The notes under the pieces are model-generated. The model did no database searches. It was given only the letters and a program-made list of their open reading frames with translations, and was not told the origin of the DNA. This document shows positions 11,822 to 24,396 of a DNA stretch of 64,000 nucleotides, in pieces. Each line of letters opens with the position of its first letter. Position 1 is the first letter of the stretch. Source of the stretch: Alitta virens (lineage: Eukaryota; Annelida; Polychaeta; Phyllodocida; Nereididae); assembly GCA_932294295.1 (NCBI GenBank), contig OW028574.1, positions 15,262,215 to 15,326,214 on the forward strand, read 5' to 3'. A program made the translations under genes and the position numbers.

Positions 11822-14800
11822 ATGGCCTTCAACAATCAAGGAAGGCCTCAAAGGCCCGTCGATCCCAGGATCATTCAACAAGCTGCCCAATTGAGGGTAA
11901 GTATGCAATTTTAATCAACAACACCAATGGAAATTTAAAAGTCTGGATTATCGCTCATTTTGCGAATTGTTGATAATTCACCGCACCATCGATTTGTGTC
12001 AGTTTCCCTCTTAATAAATCAATTACTTGTAGGTATTGCCTTCTAACATCCAGGTCAGAAATATTCTTATGTCATGATAGCTGATAAGTTAATTGAATCA
12101 ATTGATTCAATACCCTCGGCACAGTAGTCACTAACTGAAACAGTTACTTGTATAATCATTGTTAGTCGCAGATTTATTTGACCAACCGAGTACAGCTGTA
12201 GTTATATTATTATTTGCAGGGTATGCAGATGCAGGCTCGCTTGCCAGGTGTCATGCCCGGAATGGTCCCAGGGGCAGGAATATTGGGTAGGCTGCCGATG
12301 CAGTCCATGATCCCTCAGATGATGCCAACAATGATGTCAAACCCCATGACAAATCCAGGCCTAGCACCCCTTATCCAAAGCATGAGAGGATTGCCCCAGT
12401 ATGCAGCAGCAGCCGCAGCAGCAGCCCAAGCAGCTCAGATGCAACAAAACCTTCAAATGATAGCAGCGGCCAGTGCGCAGATGCTCCAGAACCAGAGAAT
12501 GCCCCAGAATTCTGGTGGAATTGTACAAGGCCAAGGCGCCATACATCCTGGGATGCCCGTCTCTGTTACGATACAAAGACCTAATATGATGCCAGGAACC
12601 TGTGTTCAATCTGCACTGAATTCTGGAACGACACCAGGCCAAATAACACCTCATATGTCAGCCATGCAGGGTCAGACCATGCAAAGCTTGCAGCAAGCTA
12701 CTCACACAACACAAGCTCTGCCTAATGTGATACTGAGTGGTCCGATGCCTGTAACAAACTCAATGAACCAAAGTAGCAACCAATTCCCAGGATCTATCGA
12801 TCAAAGATTGGAGGACAACCAAAGTTGTACGAGCATAAGTTCCCAAGACCGGCGTCACAGAGACAGATGTGACAGCAGGTCAAGAGAGTCAAGAATTAGT
12901 CGAGCAGGGAAAGACCACGGCAGAAGTGACCGAGAAGAACAAGATAGGGAGAGCAGAAGATCTTCTAGAAGTTATGACCGATCAGTGCGATCACGTTCAA
13001 GACGAAGAAGGTATTGTTTTCATGTTTATTGAGCACATAAGCCTGAGTTGTATTTTGTTAATTTTTCTATGAACTGTTATATGTTTAATTTTTTCCAGTC
13101 GAGATCGAGATGCACCCCCACTAAGAAGGCCCCGAAATAATAAAGAATCTGGTGATGACCGGCGGGGTTCATCCAGATTACGAGATCCGGTAGATGTAAG
13201 AGAGAGAAGTGTAACGAGTCGTGCAAGTGTAACAAGACGTGCAAGGGACAGGAGCCGTTCTAGAGAGGCACGCAGGCCAAGAGAAAGATCTCGCACTCGA
13301 GAACCTAGAAGTAGAGGTGAATCAGTGCAAGCTGAATCAGTAAGAAGAGAATCAATGCGAGGAGAATCGGTGCGAGGAGAATTGGTGCGAGCTGAATCAG
13401 TGAGAAGAGAACCGGTGCGAGCTGAATCAGTGAGAAGAGAACCGTTGCGAGGAGAATTGGTGCGAGCTGAATCAGTGCGACGGGAAAATCACGACAGTAG
13501 AAGGGCTCGAGAAATTTCTGTAAATAAAAAACCATCAGCTGATGTGGAGAAAATTGCAGATGAGACCAGGTATTAAAAAGCCCAAAAAAAAATTGTAATT
13601 CCGATAGAGAAATTTGTTTCACAGCTTTCTAATTTGTTGGATGATGGTTACAAAAATGTGTGCATATATGTTAATCAATTAATAAATAAATCAAGAGCTG
13701 CCATTATCCATAACTTTTCGTATGTTTTTTTGCTTGTAGCACACGGCTCTCATTAACATGTTAAACCTTTCCATTGCAGTGGTGCTGAAGAGAAGCCAAA
13801 AGTAGATGATACTAACTTAGATGATGACGATGCAGACACAAATATTGGAGAAGAAATCTGGAAAGAAATGCATTTTGGAGAGAGTGGTGATGAGGAGGAT
13901 TTAGATCTCAATGAGGAGAGTCAAGATGTCCTTTCCAAGGAAAAGGCTTACCTGGAACTGAAGGCCAGAAAAAAACAGGTACATCGAAAATATTTTTATT
14001 GCAAATAAGGTTTGTGTGATGAGTTTATTTATTGACGAGTATCATTATAACTATTTAGTATTTGCAACTATTTGCTTATGATTTATTTGTTCTAGCTCTA
14101 CAGCTGTCAAATATGACAGGAAATGTGGTCAAATGTGGATTTGATTGGATTATAGATGTGATGCTGCCATTTTCATTTACATTGCCATTTGACTGTGAAC
14201 TGCTCCTTTCTTTTGTTACTTTCTTTTCCAGGAGGAACTGGATGATCAGATGCGAGGATCCCCTGTGCCTCAGTGGATACGAAGCTCCCCTGCTGATTTG
14301 TACTTTAAGAGAGACAGGACAGTAAGTTCTAGTTCCAAACAATGTATTATATCAGCAATGTATTATGGCTATCTACTGTAGTAATCTGGTTGTTCTGGTG
14401 CACGTCCTTTTGAGGAGACTTTGCAATAGTCATAAATTGACTCATGATGCTTGTATGTTAAAAGTATCTAGTTACTACAACTGTACCAACCAAATGGACA
14501 AGTGTACGGATTGAGTTAATAAATTTTTTTTCAGACCCAGAATATCGCCAGTACAAAGAGAATGACAGATTTAACCGACAAGTTTGAGAAGGACCTGGTG
14601 ACTCTAGCGCAGCAAGTGCGTGACACAAAACCCAAGTATGAACCTCTGCCTCGTCCTAATCCAATTTTTACACATAAACACCACTGCACAGGGAGCCATG
14701 ATGATGGCTCTTCAGGTAAGTCCACTCCTCCTTGTCATTAAATACTTATCAACAAGTAAATATTTTGATCGCGCCTTTGCTTAGTGGGTAACGCACGGGT

Positions 14801-17800
14801 CAGTTCTTGTCTATTACCTGGGTTTGAATCACTGACGGCAGTCCCAGCACAGAAAACGTTGGGTAGCAAAGTCTCAGTCATTATTGGCTGTAATAAATGT
14901 GCAGTGCTTTGTACTGTGTTTATGACTAGTCAGCAATAATAATAATTATGATTTCATCATTCATGTTTTTGGCTCTTACAGCAGGTACTGCCAGGTAGTA
15001 TAGTTCGGGTGCTAACTCAATCACAGCTTTATATTTACAATTTACGAACTTCCGTGGATGTGGCATTCTCACTGGTTGCTTTTATCAAGCATTAATGGTT
15101 TGGTGCTGAACTTAGCTCGTAGTCCTAGCACCAAAGAATTGGATTTGATCCCTAATACAACACCTTTAATTACTCTTCCAGATTCGAGCAGTGAAGATTC
15201 TGATGGTGAAATTGAGATCACGTGGATGGACGAACTCAATCGGAAACAGGAACACCCAGAACGCTTGCACAAAGAATTGTGGTTTAATGAAAAAGATGAG
15301 GTTTGTGTTCGCTTCTTAATCAGTGAATCAAACTGATATAAAATGAAAATCATTAACATAGGATGATCTTCAATACTAAAATTAGTCATAATTTTTCAGA
15401 TGAATGATGGTCCTTTGTGTCGATGTAGTTTGAAAGCGAGAAAAAGTGGCATCAGGCACAACATTTATCCCGGAGAATCTGTGAGTGTTATCCATACATG
15501 AATATTGATTGTCCTTTGATTGTCTTTGGTGTTCAGCTTCTGATTTGTTAAAATCCTCTTCTTTTTACAGGGATTTCCTATTTGTGATAAGTTCTCAAAT
15601 AATTGTGACAAACTGTACCATTATAGGATAACAATGTCTCCACATACAAATTTTTTGGTAAGCGCACCCTCATACACTTCATTTAAGCATTATGTGAATG
15701 TCATTGGACTCGTAATTATGCTGCTGGATTAATGAGTATTAATGAAAATGATGTGGTTTCTTTCAGACAAAAAATCCAACTATAATTGAGCATGATAATC
15801 ATGAATACATATTTGAAGGATTTTCATTATTCTCTCATTACAAGCTGGAAAATGTTAGTACTTTTGAAATGTTCAGCCTCACAGATTTTAATATTTATCA
15901 TTGAATACTCAGTTCTAACTGAACGCTATTTTAATTGATTCTCTTTATGCCTTCAGGTTCCAGTTTGTAAAGTTATTAGGTTTAATATAGAATATACAAT
16001 CCATTGGTTCGAAGATGAGATGCCTGATGTGAGTCAAAATTAATTGATTTAATCTTACTCAATGTATATCCTTACATCATTTCACTGGATATGGGATTGA
16101 TTTACTAAAAAATTTTTTTTTTTTAATTGCAGAATTTTGATGTTAAAAGCTTGGACTTATTTATGGAATACCTATTCCATGAAATACTAGAACTTGATGA
16201 TCTGGATTGGAAGCCGCTTGACTCTGATCAATGTTGTCGATTCCACATCATGCCTCGATTCCTGAGGGGACTGCCTGGTATGTAATGCATTCTTAAGGGA
16301 GCACATCTTATCCTTGAAGATGGATGTTAGATGTTAAGAACTCATAGCATTGTAAGCCTAATAAATTCATAAAATTCAGGTCCATCACATTTAGCCATAA
16401 AACGTAATTCAAGTGTTATTTCTGCCTTTTATTTTCATGTGTATTATTGCATTGCTCTGTATATTTTATTTTAATTAGCACACCATCTTTTTCATTCTTA
16501 ACTGAATAATGCCATTGCAATGTTCCCATCATATTTTCAGATAATGGCAAGGAAATGCTATCTATGAACGATGTCTTGCTGTATTTGTTGCGAAGTTTTA
16601 AGCCTCTAATTTGCAAGGAGGACCTGGAAATTCTCAAGAAACTTGCAAACCATAATTGGCAGGACATGGTGGATGGTCTTCGTGGAATGATTGTGACCTG
16701 TCCTGGAATGGTGAGGCTTTTATCTTACTAACAAATATACTGTCAAGCCCATCTTAAGCGGTCACCTAAGAAATTGATAATGTAGTGGCTGTTACTTAAA
16801 ACCTTTTTTTTTTCTTTTCTTTTATACTAACAACTTTTTTACAATGACCCAAGTGTTTTAAGTAATATTTACCTAAAGAAATAATTTTAGAGAAAGAGCT
16901 ATTAAAATAGTCTTTCCCACATCTGGTGATAAAATGCCTCATGCAAATGATTTGTTTTGATTACATTTCAGAGACCCAGTTCAATAAGAGTAGACCAACT
17001 TGACAGGGACCAGATGAAGGAAGATGGAAGCGTTTACCCCATTATTATCCATTTTGGAATTCGACCTGCTCAGCTGAGCTATGCTGGTGATCCCAAGTTA
17101 GTTGGCTAGATTTTCATTTCAAATAAATACAGTCAACACCTGCCTTAATGGGCACCTGTAAAGAGCAGTCACCTGCTGTGAGCAGCCACTAATTCCAACT
17201 CTCCCATACTGAATTTCATTGTATAACCTCTCTATTAAATGGCCACCTGTCTAAATGGTTGAATATGATCAATTCCCTCAAGTTACCACTTAACACAGGT
17301 TTGAAATGTAATGATTTCATCAGGCCTAACAATGATAAACCGCTGAGACAGCTACATATAAATTTATCATATTTCTGAGCAGGATAATTTTGGTGGAAAG
17401 TTCTCTGTTAGAATCTTGTGCCGTCATTCTGGCCCTTGATAACAGCCGTTATTGAATTTCACTTTGTTTTGTTTAATCTCAGCTATCAGAGGTTGTGGAA
17501 ACAGTATGTCAAGTTCAAGCATCTTCTTGCAAACAAACCCAAGGTCACCGTTGAAGATAAACAGAAACTGGTCTTGAAGGAAGAGCAGCTCCAGGAGATG
17601 AGGACCAAAAGGTTGGTTTTCATTCGGTCGAACCTGTTTATAATGAGCATACTAATTACAGTAAAGTCCCCGTCTCCTACGCAGATCTTCTTCTTTGCAA
17701 TGTTATGGCACAAGGGGGCACTTAGTGAAGGGTGAACACCCTGAAGGTCTGCAAGATTTCGGAATTGAGCATCAATCCTGGTGGGGGAGCAAGGAATTTG

Positions 17801-20800
17801 ACTGTTTTTATCAGTTTATATCGTCCATTAGAATAAATAGCCATACCTCCCTTAATTAAATTACTCCATGCAATGTCATATTTTACGATTCCTAGGGAAC
17901 TACTCTGTAGTAATTGACCTACTTTAGAAATTACATAGTCTGGTAAAGTTCATTTATAATGAGGTCTTTAGTTTAAAAGATGAGCAAAAAATGGGGACAC
18001 AAATTACCACAACAGGTCACTGTCACTGTATTGTTTTATGACATCATCTATATTGTGACATCATCCATGCATCAATGGTGTAGTGATGTCACATGTTAAT
18101 GATGTTATTGTCTTTTTATGTACTACGGTCGTAGTGCCCCCCCTGTAGGTCTCTGTTACCCCTGTTGTAACTACTTTTTCAGCCCAAATTATAAGCAGAC
18201 CAAACTGTATTGCTATTTATTTATTCAAGATGGAGAGGGTTGTTTTAGATTGGATGAATCAGTAATTGATTCTTTTGAGTCCAACGTGAATTTTGTTTTC
18301 TTCAGTTTTGTAGTTTGATATGAAGGTACTTGCTACTTACATTAAGTTGTGTTAACCACATTTCTTATAGCAACATGAAGAGAGAGGTCACAGTGGAGCT
18401 GAGTGCCGAAGGATTTTACAAAACAGGAATAAGATCTGATGTGTGTCAGGTAAGATGCTAATAACATATGATGAAATATTTTGACTACATAAAGAAGTAT
18501 CTTGTACATATCATATGCATTATTGGGAGAGAAACTTACTGGAGGTTAGGATTATGAATTTATTTGATGTTTTTGTTTTAGCATGCTATGTTGCTGCCTG
18601 TCTTGATCAGCCATTTGAGATTCCATCGATGCCTGGATGTTCTTGAAAAACGGATCAGCTACACATTCAAGGAGCGCATGCTTTTACAGGTTAGTAACAC
18701 AGAAACTACTAAATTAAGAATAACATACAGCAGTGGAAATAAGTCTTTTTACATCTGCCTAATTTTATCAAATTTGTTTATATGACACGAAGTTGAGAGC
18801 AGAGTGCCCAGTTCAATTCATTTTCCCGTCCCTTAATGCCGTCATAGTGAATTCATTCATAATGGCATACATTTTTAAATGCGGAAGTGCTAAGATTGTA
18901 AATTTGGATGTTCCCTTAGTGTTGTGGGCTGGTGGCAGTAATGTATTTTGTTTTATTTATAACATTACAACAATGATGGTTGCTTTAAGAAAGGTTAGAT
19001 CACATATTTGGACTACATTGATACCTGGTAACATGCATGCATTATTATGTCATTTGAAAATTCCTCTTACAGCTAGCTCTGACCCATCCTTCATATCGTG
19101 TGAACTTCGGTACAAACCCTGATCATGCAAGGAACTCATTGTCAAATTGTGGCATCCGTCAGCCGGAGTATGGAGATAGTAGAATCCACCATTTGAATAC
19201 AAGAAAAAGGGGTAAAACTTTTCTCTATATAAATATTTCAACAGTATGATTCTATCCATGCATTTTAGATATCTGAAATTGCAGTTTTGAATTTCTGTAA
19301 TGGTAGTGTTAACAATTTAATCATAATTCATTGGCAGGTATCAATATACTGATCAACATTATGTCTCGTCTTGGTCGAAAGGAGGAAACGCCTTCGGAGA
19401 TCAATCATTATGAAAGACTTGAGTTTCTTGGCGATGCTGTGGTTGAATTTTTGTCAAGGTAAACCTAAACTGATTGTGGATGATTTAAAAGTGGTAAAAT
19501 TATAAAAGGATGCATAATTTTTAAAACAACTTTGATGCAAAATTGTTATTCAAACAAGATTATTGGCCAGCTTTAGATGTGGTGAATATAATATTCTGCT
19601 TATTTTGTGGTTTGCAGTATTCATCTTTTCTTCATGTTTCCGAGCTTGGAAGAAGGTGGCTTAGCAACGTACCGAGCAGCAATTGTTCAGAATCAACATC
19701 TTGCTGTTCTTGCAAAGGTATTAATTTGATAATTCATGATCGCCTAGATTAGTGTTTCAGCATCCAATTTGATTGGTCGCAATAGTGAGCTGATTTTCTT
19801 TTCTGATTTACTTTTAGAAACTGAAACTGCAAGACTTCATGTTATATGCTCATGGCCCTGATCTGTGTCATGAATCAGATTTGAGACATGCAATGGCCAA
19901 CTGCCTGGAAGCTTTAATGGGTATGTATCATAGCTCAAAAATGACGGAACCTGTGGGCGTAATGTTAATGCTAATGTTTGATACAATTAGTTCAATGTCG
20001 TATACTGAGATATAAAAGAATTTCTGCTGGTGTGTTACATATTGCTTTTGTAGAGATTCCACGCTAGTGATACTATTGATGCTGTGACAATATTTCTCAT
20101 TTTGAGCCTTGATGAAAATCATGATATAATAATACCCGATAATTAATTTTCAATTTCTTAATTCTTTTCAGGAGCCTTGTATCTAGATGGCGGAATTGAA
20201 TTGGCTGACAGGGTGTATGGAGAAGTTCTGTTTGATGACGATCCAAAACTATTATCTACGTGGATGAATTTGCCTCTGCATCCGTTACAGGAAGATGAAC
20301 CAAATGGAGATCGCCATTGGCTCTCTTCTAGTCCTGCTCTTCAGGTAGGTCTATCATTTCTTACTGTGCAGATATTTTTATGTATTTTTAAAACACTTAC
20401 ATGTGTGTTTTGTACTGTATATTTATATAATTGTTGAAAAATGTGTCAATTCACTTCAGAAACTAGTCACATTCGAAGAAGACACTGGCCTTATGTTTAA
20501 TCATATCAGGCTCCTGGCTAGGTCGTTCACTATGAGAAATGTTGGTTATAACAACCTTACGCTGTAAGTATTTAAGCCATATTACATGAAATGTTAACAT
20601 TGTAGATGTACTTGAAATACTGTTATAACATGACTTGAACTATGTTCTCTCTCAGTGGTCATAACCAAAGACTGGAATTCCTTGGTGATACTGTCCTCCA
20701 ACTAGTGGCTTCAGCATATTTATTCAAGCACTTTCCTGAGCATCATGAAGGTCATTTATCTGTGAGTAGTCGCTTGTCTTCTTTTCTTTGGAATAAGTGG

Positions 20801-22656
20801 TCATTGATGCATACTTTCCATGGTCTAGAATATCACTTAATTGCACATCTTTCTATTCTGAATCATTATGACTATTTCAGCTGCTGAGAAGCTCGTTAGT
20901 AAATAACAGAACCCAGGCTGTGGTCTGTGACGACCTCGGGATGACGGACTACATAATTCATGCGGAGAACAGGACCCTGGATCAGGGAGGGATGAAGCAC
21001 AAAGAAAAGGCCGATCTTCTTGAGGGTGAGGATACTGAGGAACTATTCAAATTATGCTCTTTCTTGTTGACCATTTTAAAGCCCATAAATGTCTTTAATT
21101 ATATGTTTCAATATTCTACCTATTTAAAACTTCAAGATTACTGATACTGAATGATGTATTTCCTTTCTCTTCCATCTTACATTCAGCATTAATTGGTGCT
21201 CTGTATGTGGATAAAGACTTAGAGACCTGCGAAGTATTCTGCCATGTTTGTTTCTTTCCAAGACTCAAGGTAAACATTTTATGGTCAATTTGATCAATGT
21301 GCTCATGAGTGTAAATTTTATCCCTGTGTTATATCATGGATTTCTTTTACTTATGGTATGTTATTTGGTTACAGATGTTTATCATGAACCAAGACTGGAA
21401 CGACCCGAAATCTCAACTGCAGCAATGTTGCTTGACACTTCGTGAGTTAGATGGAGGGGAGCCGGATATCCCTACTTACAAGTAAGATATTTTATAGACA
21501 TTGTATTTGTAATAAAAACAGACTCCTCATTTTGCTGGGGATGTTATTACAATGTGTGATAAAATAAATTTGATGTATTTTGCAATTGTCTCTCTGCATT
21601 TTCAGGGTAATTGCATCAACAGGACCTACTAACACAAGGAGATACACGGTTGCTGTGTACTTCCGGGGTGAAAGGCTTGCGACAGGAACTGGAAACAGCA
21701 TCCAGCATGCTGAAATGAATGCAGCTACTAATGCACTAAAGGAGAAATCAGGTAAATTCCTTTACTTGCATGACAAACTTTGTGAATTATGCTTTCCTAC
21801 TTTCCTATTACGATGGAATTGCCCATTAAATTGAACAGGCATTTTTGCTTCTTTTTTATTTTACAAGAGTGATGTTTTATAATTATGAAACTCGTCAATA
21901 TTTGAATTCTGTCTTAATAGCTCTTAATGTATATCATTCTATGTTTTTCCAGATCTTTTCCCTCAGTTACAGCATCAAAAGCGGTTTATACAGAAAAAGT
22001 ATCGCAAGAGAAAGTGGAAGGATAAACTTCCAAATTTTGACAAAAATCGAGCTGAAATTAAAGAAAAAGACAAGGAAGATAGAGATGGGAGGAGTGCAAA
22101 GGATGACAAACGACAAAGGAGCAGAACTGATCGGGGTCAGAAACGAACAACTGACTCTCGAAATGGCCAGACTCGAGAAAGAGAGAGAGTCATAGTCAGA
22201 GACAGAGACAGGAGATCTGTGCCACGAAGGTCAGATGGTAAGGGTCTGAGAGGTCGTGACAGTGTACCACCAAGAGAGAGGAGAGAATCTACAAAAGTCT
22301 CTCGCAAGAGGAACTTGTCAGAACGAAGGAGAGATGATCACAATCAGAGGAGCCCCGGTAATTCACGAAATAGAGAAAGGGAGACAAGACGTAGAGAACG
22401 AAGGGACTCCACAAAAAGAAGTGCATCAAGAAGTACTTCAGGTGCAGATTTGCCTTCTAAAAAACAACAAGAACCACGTAAATCTGATGAGAAGGAGTCC
22501 AAGGCAAATAACCATAACTGTGAAAAAGACATTAACTGTGATATAAAGAACAAAGACTCAGCAACAAAGGAAAAAAGTGACGTTGCAAGTGTGGTAGAAA
22601 AAAATGTAAATGGTGCTGAAAACTCAAAAGATCTCAACAATCATTCTCAAAATTAG
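11822..22656 (+). CDS. DROSHA: Drosha, class 2 ribonuclease III of the Microprocessor
   Basis: Nuclear RNase III that, with DGCR8, cuts primary microRNA hairpins. Twenty-nine exons join in frame to 5040 nt (1679 aa; human about 1374): 11822-11896, 12220-13010, 13099-13569, 13780-13978, 14232-14321, 14535-14715, 15182-15300, 15400-15480, 15571-15657, 15767-15853, 15957-16028, 16133-16277, 16541-16710, 16972-17096, 17483-17611, 18371-18449, 18582-18689, 19073-19211, 19338-19458, 19618-19717, 19818-19920, 20172-20344, 20460-20563, 20656-20761, 20881-21025, 21187-21269, 21375-21481, 21606-21751, 21953-22656. Order: Met/Pro/Gln-rich N-terminus, RS-rich region (about aa 220-440), acidic stretch, central domain, RNase IIIa (ERLEFLGD, E1078/D1082; [12 protein letters not shown]), RNase IIIb (QRLEFLGD, E1257/D1261; ADLLEA, D1330/E1333), then a dsRNA-binding domain ending near aa 1445. 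All catalytic acidic motifs are kept. The odd part is a 233-residue last exon rich in RE/RS/RD after the dsRBD, which vertebrate Drosha lacks. Alternative starts were not excluded. Confidence 0.96.
13321..13490 (+). repeat. In-frame 30-bp minisatellite in Drosha exon 3
   Basis: The 30-bp unit encodes [10 protein letters not shown] and is repeated with variants ([10 protein letters not shown]). It lies in the RS-rich N-terminal region. All copies keep the reading frame. Confidence 0.85.
14769..14948 (+). mobile_element. tRNA-derived SINE in Drosha intron 6
   Basis: The start 'gcgcctttgcttagtgggtaa' resembles a tRNA 5' end with a box A (TTAGTGGGTAACGC). A box-B-like GGGTTTGAATCA follows about 50 bp later and the copy ends in AAT repeats. 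The tRNA arms do not pair well, so it is a SINE head and not a tRNA gene. Confidence 0.55.
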
Positions 22657-23168
22657 TGCTATGTATTTATTGATTTTAACTCATGAAATCGTGTAATGCA
22701 TACTATGCATGCTGTTCACAATTCTCAATATGTCTTGTGTACGAAATTTTACACGTTTGTGAAATCAAACGTTCACAATGATTTAATGTATATTATGCTC
22801 CAATGTTGATTTAATATGAAATACCTCAATGGATTTATGTACAAAATGATGTAAAAATTAATGCAAGCTATTTATTAAATTCATAATACTGAAATACATT
22901 AGAATTGTGTATAATTTGTAATGACCAACTTGACATCTAATACTGCGGTGTAAAGTGATGATTTCAGTAAAATCTTGTCATTTCAAAAGTCACATGTTGA
23001 AATACGCTCAAGAGTTTTGTACATCTTCATTAAGGCCAAAAACCAAGCTATATTCCACCAAGCTTTAGTTGATTATCATCTGGAAAAAAAATATCAATGA
23101 GGGAATGTGTAATGTTCACAACCATTGTTTAAAATTCTTGTAGATAGATAGACTTCTATTGATAGAGG
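22657..23168. other. Drosha 3' untranslated region and convergent gap
   Basis: AT-rich sequence follows the Drosha stop codon. It separates Drosha from the convergent small gene on the minus strand and must hold both 3' ends. No coding signal was seen. Confidence 0.6.
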
Positions 23169-23453
23169 TCAGTATGAACCTATTGTATGGATACTGAAGA
23201 CAGTAAATGCTGGTGACTTACAGGTTGCAGGAAAGTGTCTCCTTTCCCTGTGTGCAGAAGTGCTTTCATTGGTAATACTTGCTGGCTGGACATTTAAAAC
23301 AGGTTCTGCAAATACCCGACTTTCCAAATGTTCAGGATAATGGCGACGTGTAGTCCTGCACCAATCCTGTTCCTTTTTCTTTTCTACTGCACACCAAGAC
23401 TCGCGTAATTCTCCAAGTTTTGCATATTCAGCAGAACTCTGTTTGGCAGACAT
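23169..23453 (-). CDS. SPATA45-like small protein
   Basis: An intronless 94-residue ORF starting MSAKQSSAEYAKLGELRESW. Three features match my memory of vertebrate SPATA45 (about 98 aa): an early acidic/basic helix with a Cys, a central RRHYPEH, and a late HRERRHFP that parallels the conserved HxExxHFP near the SPATA45 C-terminus. In human, SPATA45 sits next to TATDN3, and here the next gene is TATDN3 on the same strand about 0.94 kb upstream, which strengthens the call. A good splice donor (ACCTGTAAGT) lies near codon 78, so the C-terminus may come from another exon. The molecular function of the family is unknown. Confidence 0.55.
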   Translation of the reverse strand: MSAKQSSAEYAKLGELRESWCAVEKKKEQDWCRTTRRHYPEHLESRVFAEPVLNVQPASITNESTSAHRERRHFPATCKSPAFTVFSIHTIGSY

Positions 23454-24396
23454 GGTGATTGTTCTTAAGCAAGTAATGAGTTAGCAGCCGACGTGTTGGA
23501 GCATGTTTGTCACATTTGTTTGGGCTTTGGGATAATCTGTTGCCAATAGTTGTGCTTGCAGTGACCTCTGGTGCATTGCAGAAGTAATTTCTGGCTAGCC
23601 ATCTCATGTATTAATGTATTCCTTGTGAGCTGCTGGAGTGATCAAGCAGGCTGCTAACTCTCACCCATGCACTGTGAGACTTGTACATTTGGTGTCTGTC
23701 TCACCTTCTGCGTTTGTGTTTTTTTTTACACCTTTTTTGTCTCAGAACTAGAATAAATCTGGACGAAATCTGATGCATTCATTGCTTCAGAAGTTGGCAA
23801 CTCAGACAAGATTTTAATTTCAGTATTGCAAGTTATCAAAATAGCATAAAGACTTTAATTCAAGCAATCGTTAGGAAATACGGAGAGAATGATGCTGAAC
23901 GTATTACTGATCGATGCACGAGGCCCCAGTGTGGTAGATAAATGCACTGTCAAGGCTCAGTGCCAATGATCATCCTTGATAAGGCTCAAAACAATGTTCA
24001 GTGTAGTTTTTGAGCAAGTGACAGTCCACAATGTCTTTACATGTGGACAAAGTCATCCATGGATGTTCTGATCTCCGCAGATGATTTGGAGTGTAATATG
24101 TGGCATTAGTAAATGACACATTTTGCAATTTTCACACATTCGAACTCATAGATAAGACACCATAAAGACTTTCTGAAGTACATGATGTCATGTGCCTCAT
24201 TTATTGGCCATGAAAATTGCATAACAAACCACCGACATATTAAATGATCAAGATATAGGCAAAATGGACACCATTAACAGTCATAAATTACACAATGAAT
24301 AAGTGTAGCCATTTGACCTTTATCACATCCAGCAATAACAGTATCGGTCCGTCACCAAATGACCATTGCAAAAAACCAAAACAAAACTTGCAAGCG
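23454..24396. other. Gap between the SPATA45-like gene and TATDN3
   Basis: No further exon was recognised. It must contain the promoter of the minus-strand small gene and the TATDN3 3' untranslated region. Confidence 0.5.

Noticed and set aside
12361..12654. Minus-strand ORF opposite Drosha exon 2
   Set aside because: It is a shadow of the Met/Gln/Ala-rich Drosha coding strand.
22344..22640. Minus-strand Ser/Leu-rich ORF opposite Drosha exon 29
   Set aside because: It is a mirror of the RE/RS-rich tail; no splice or start context.
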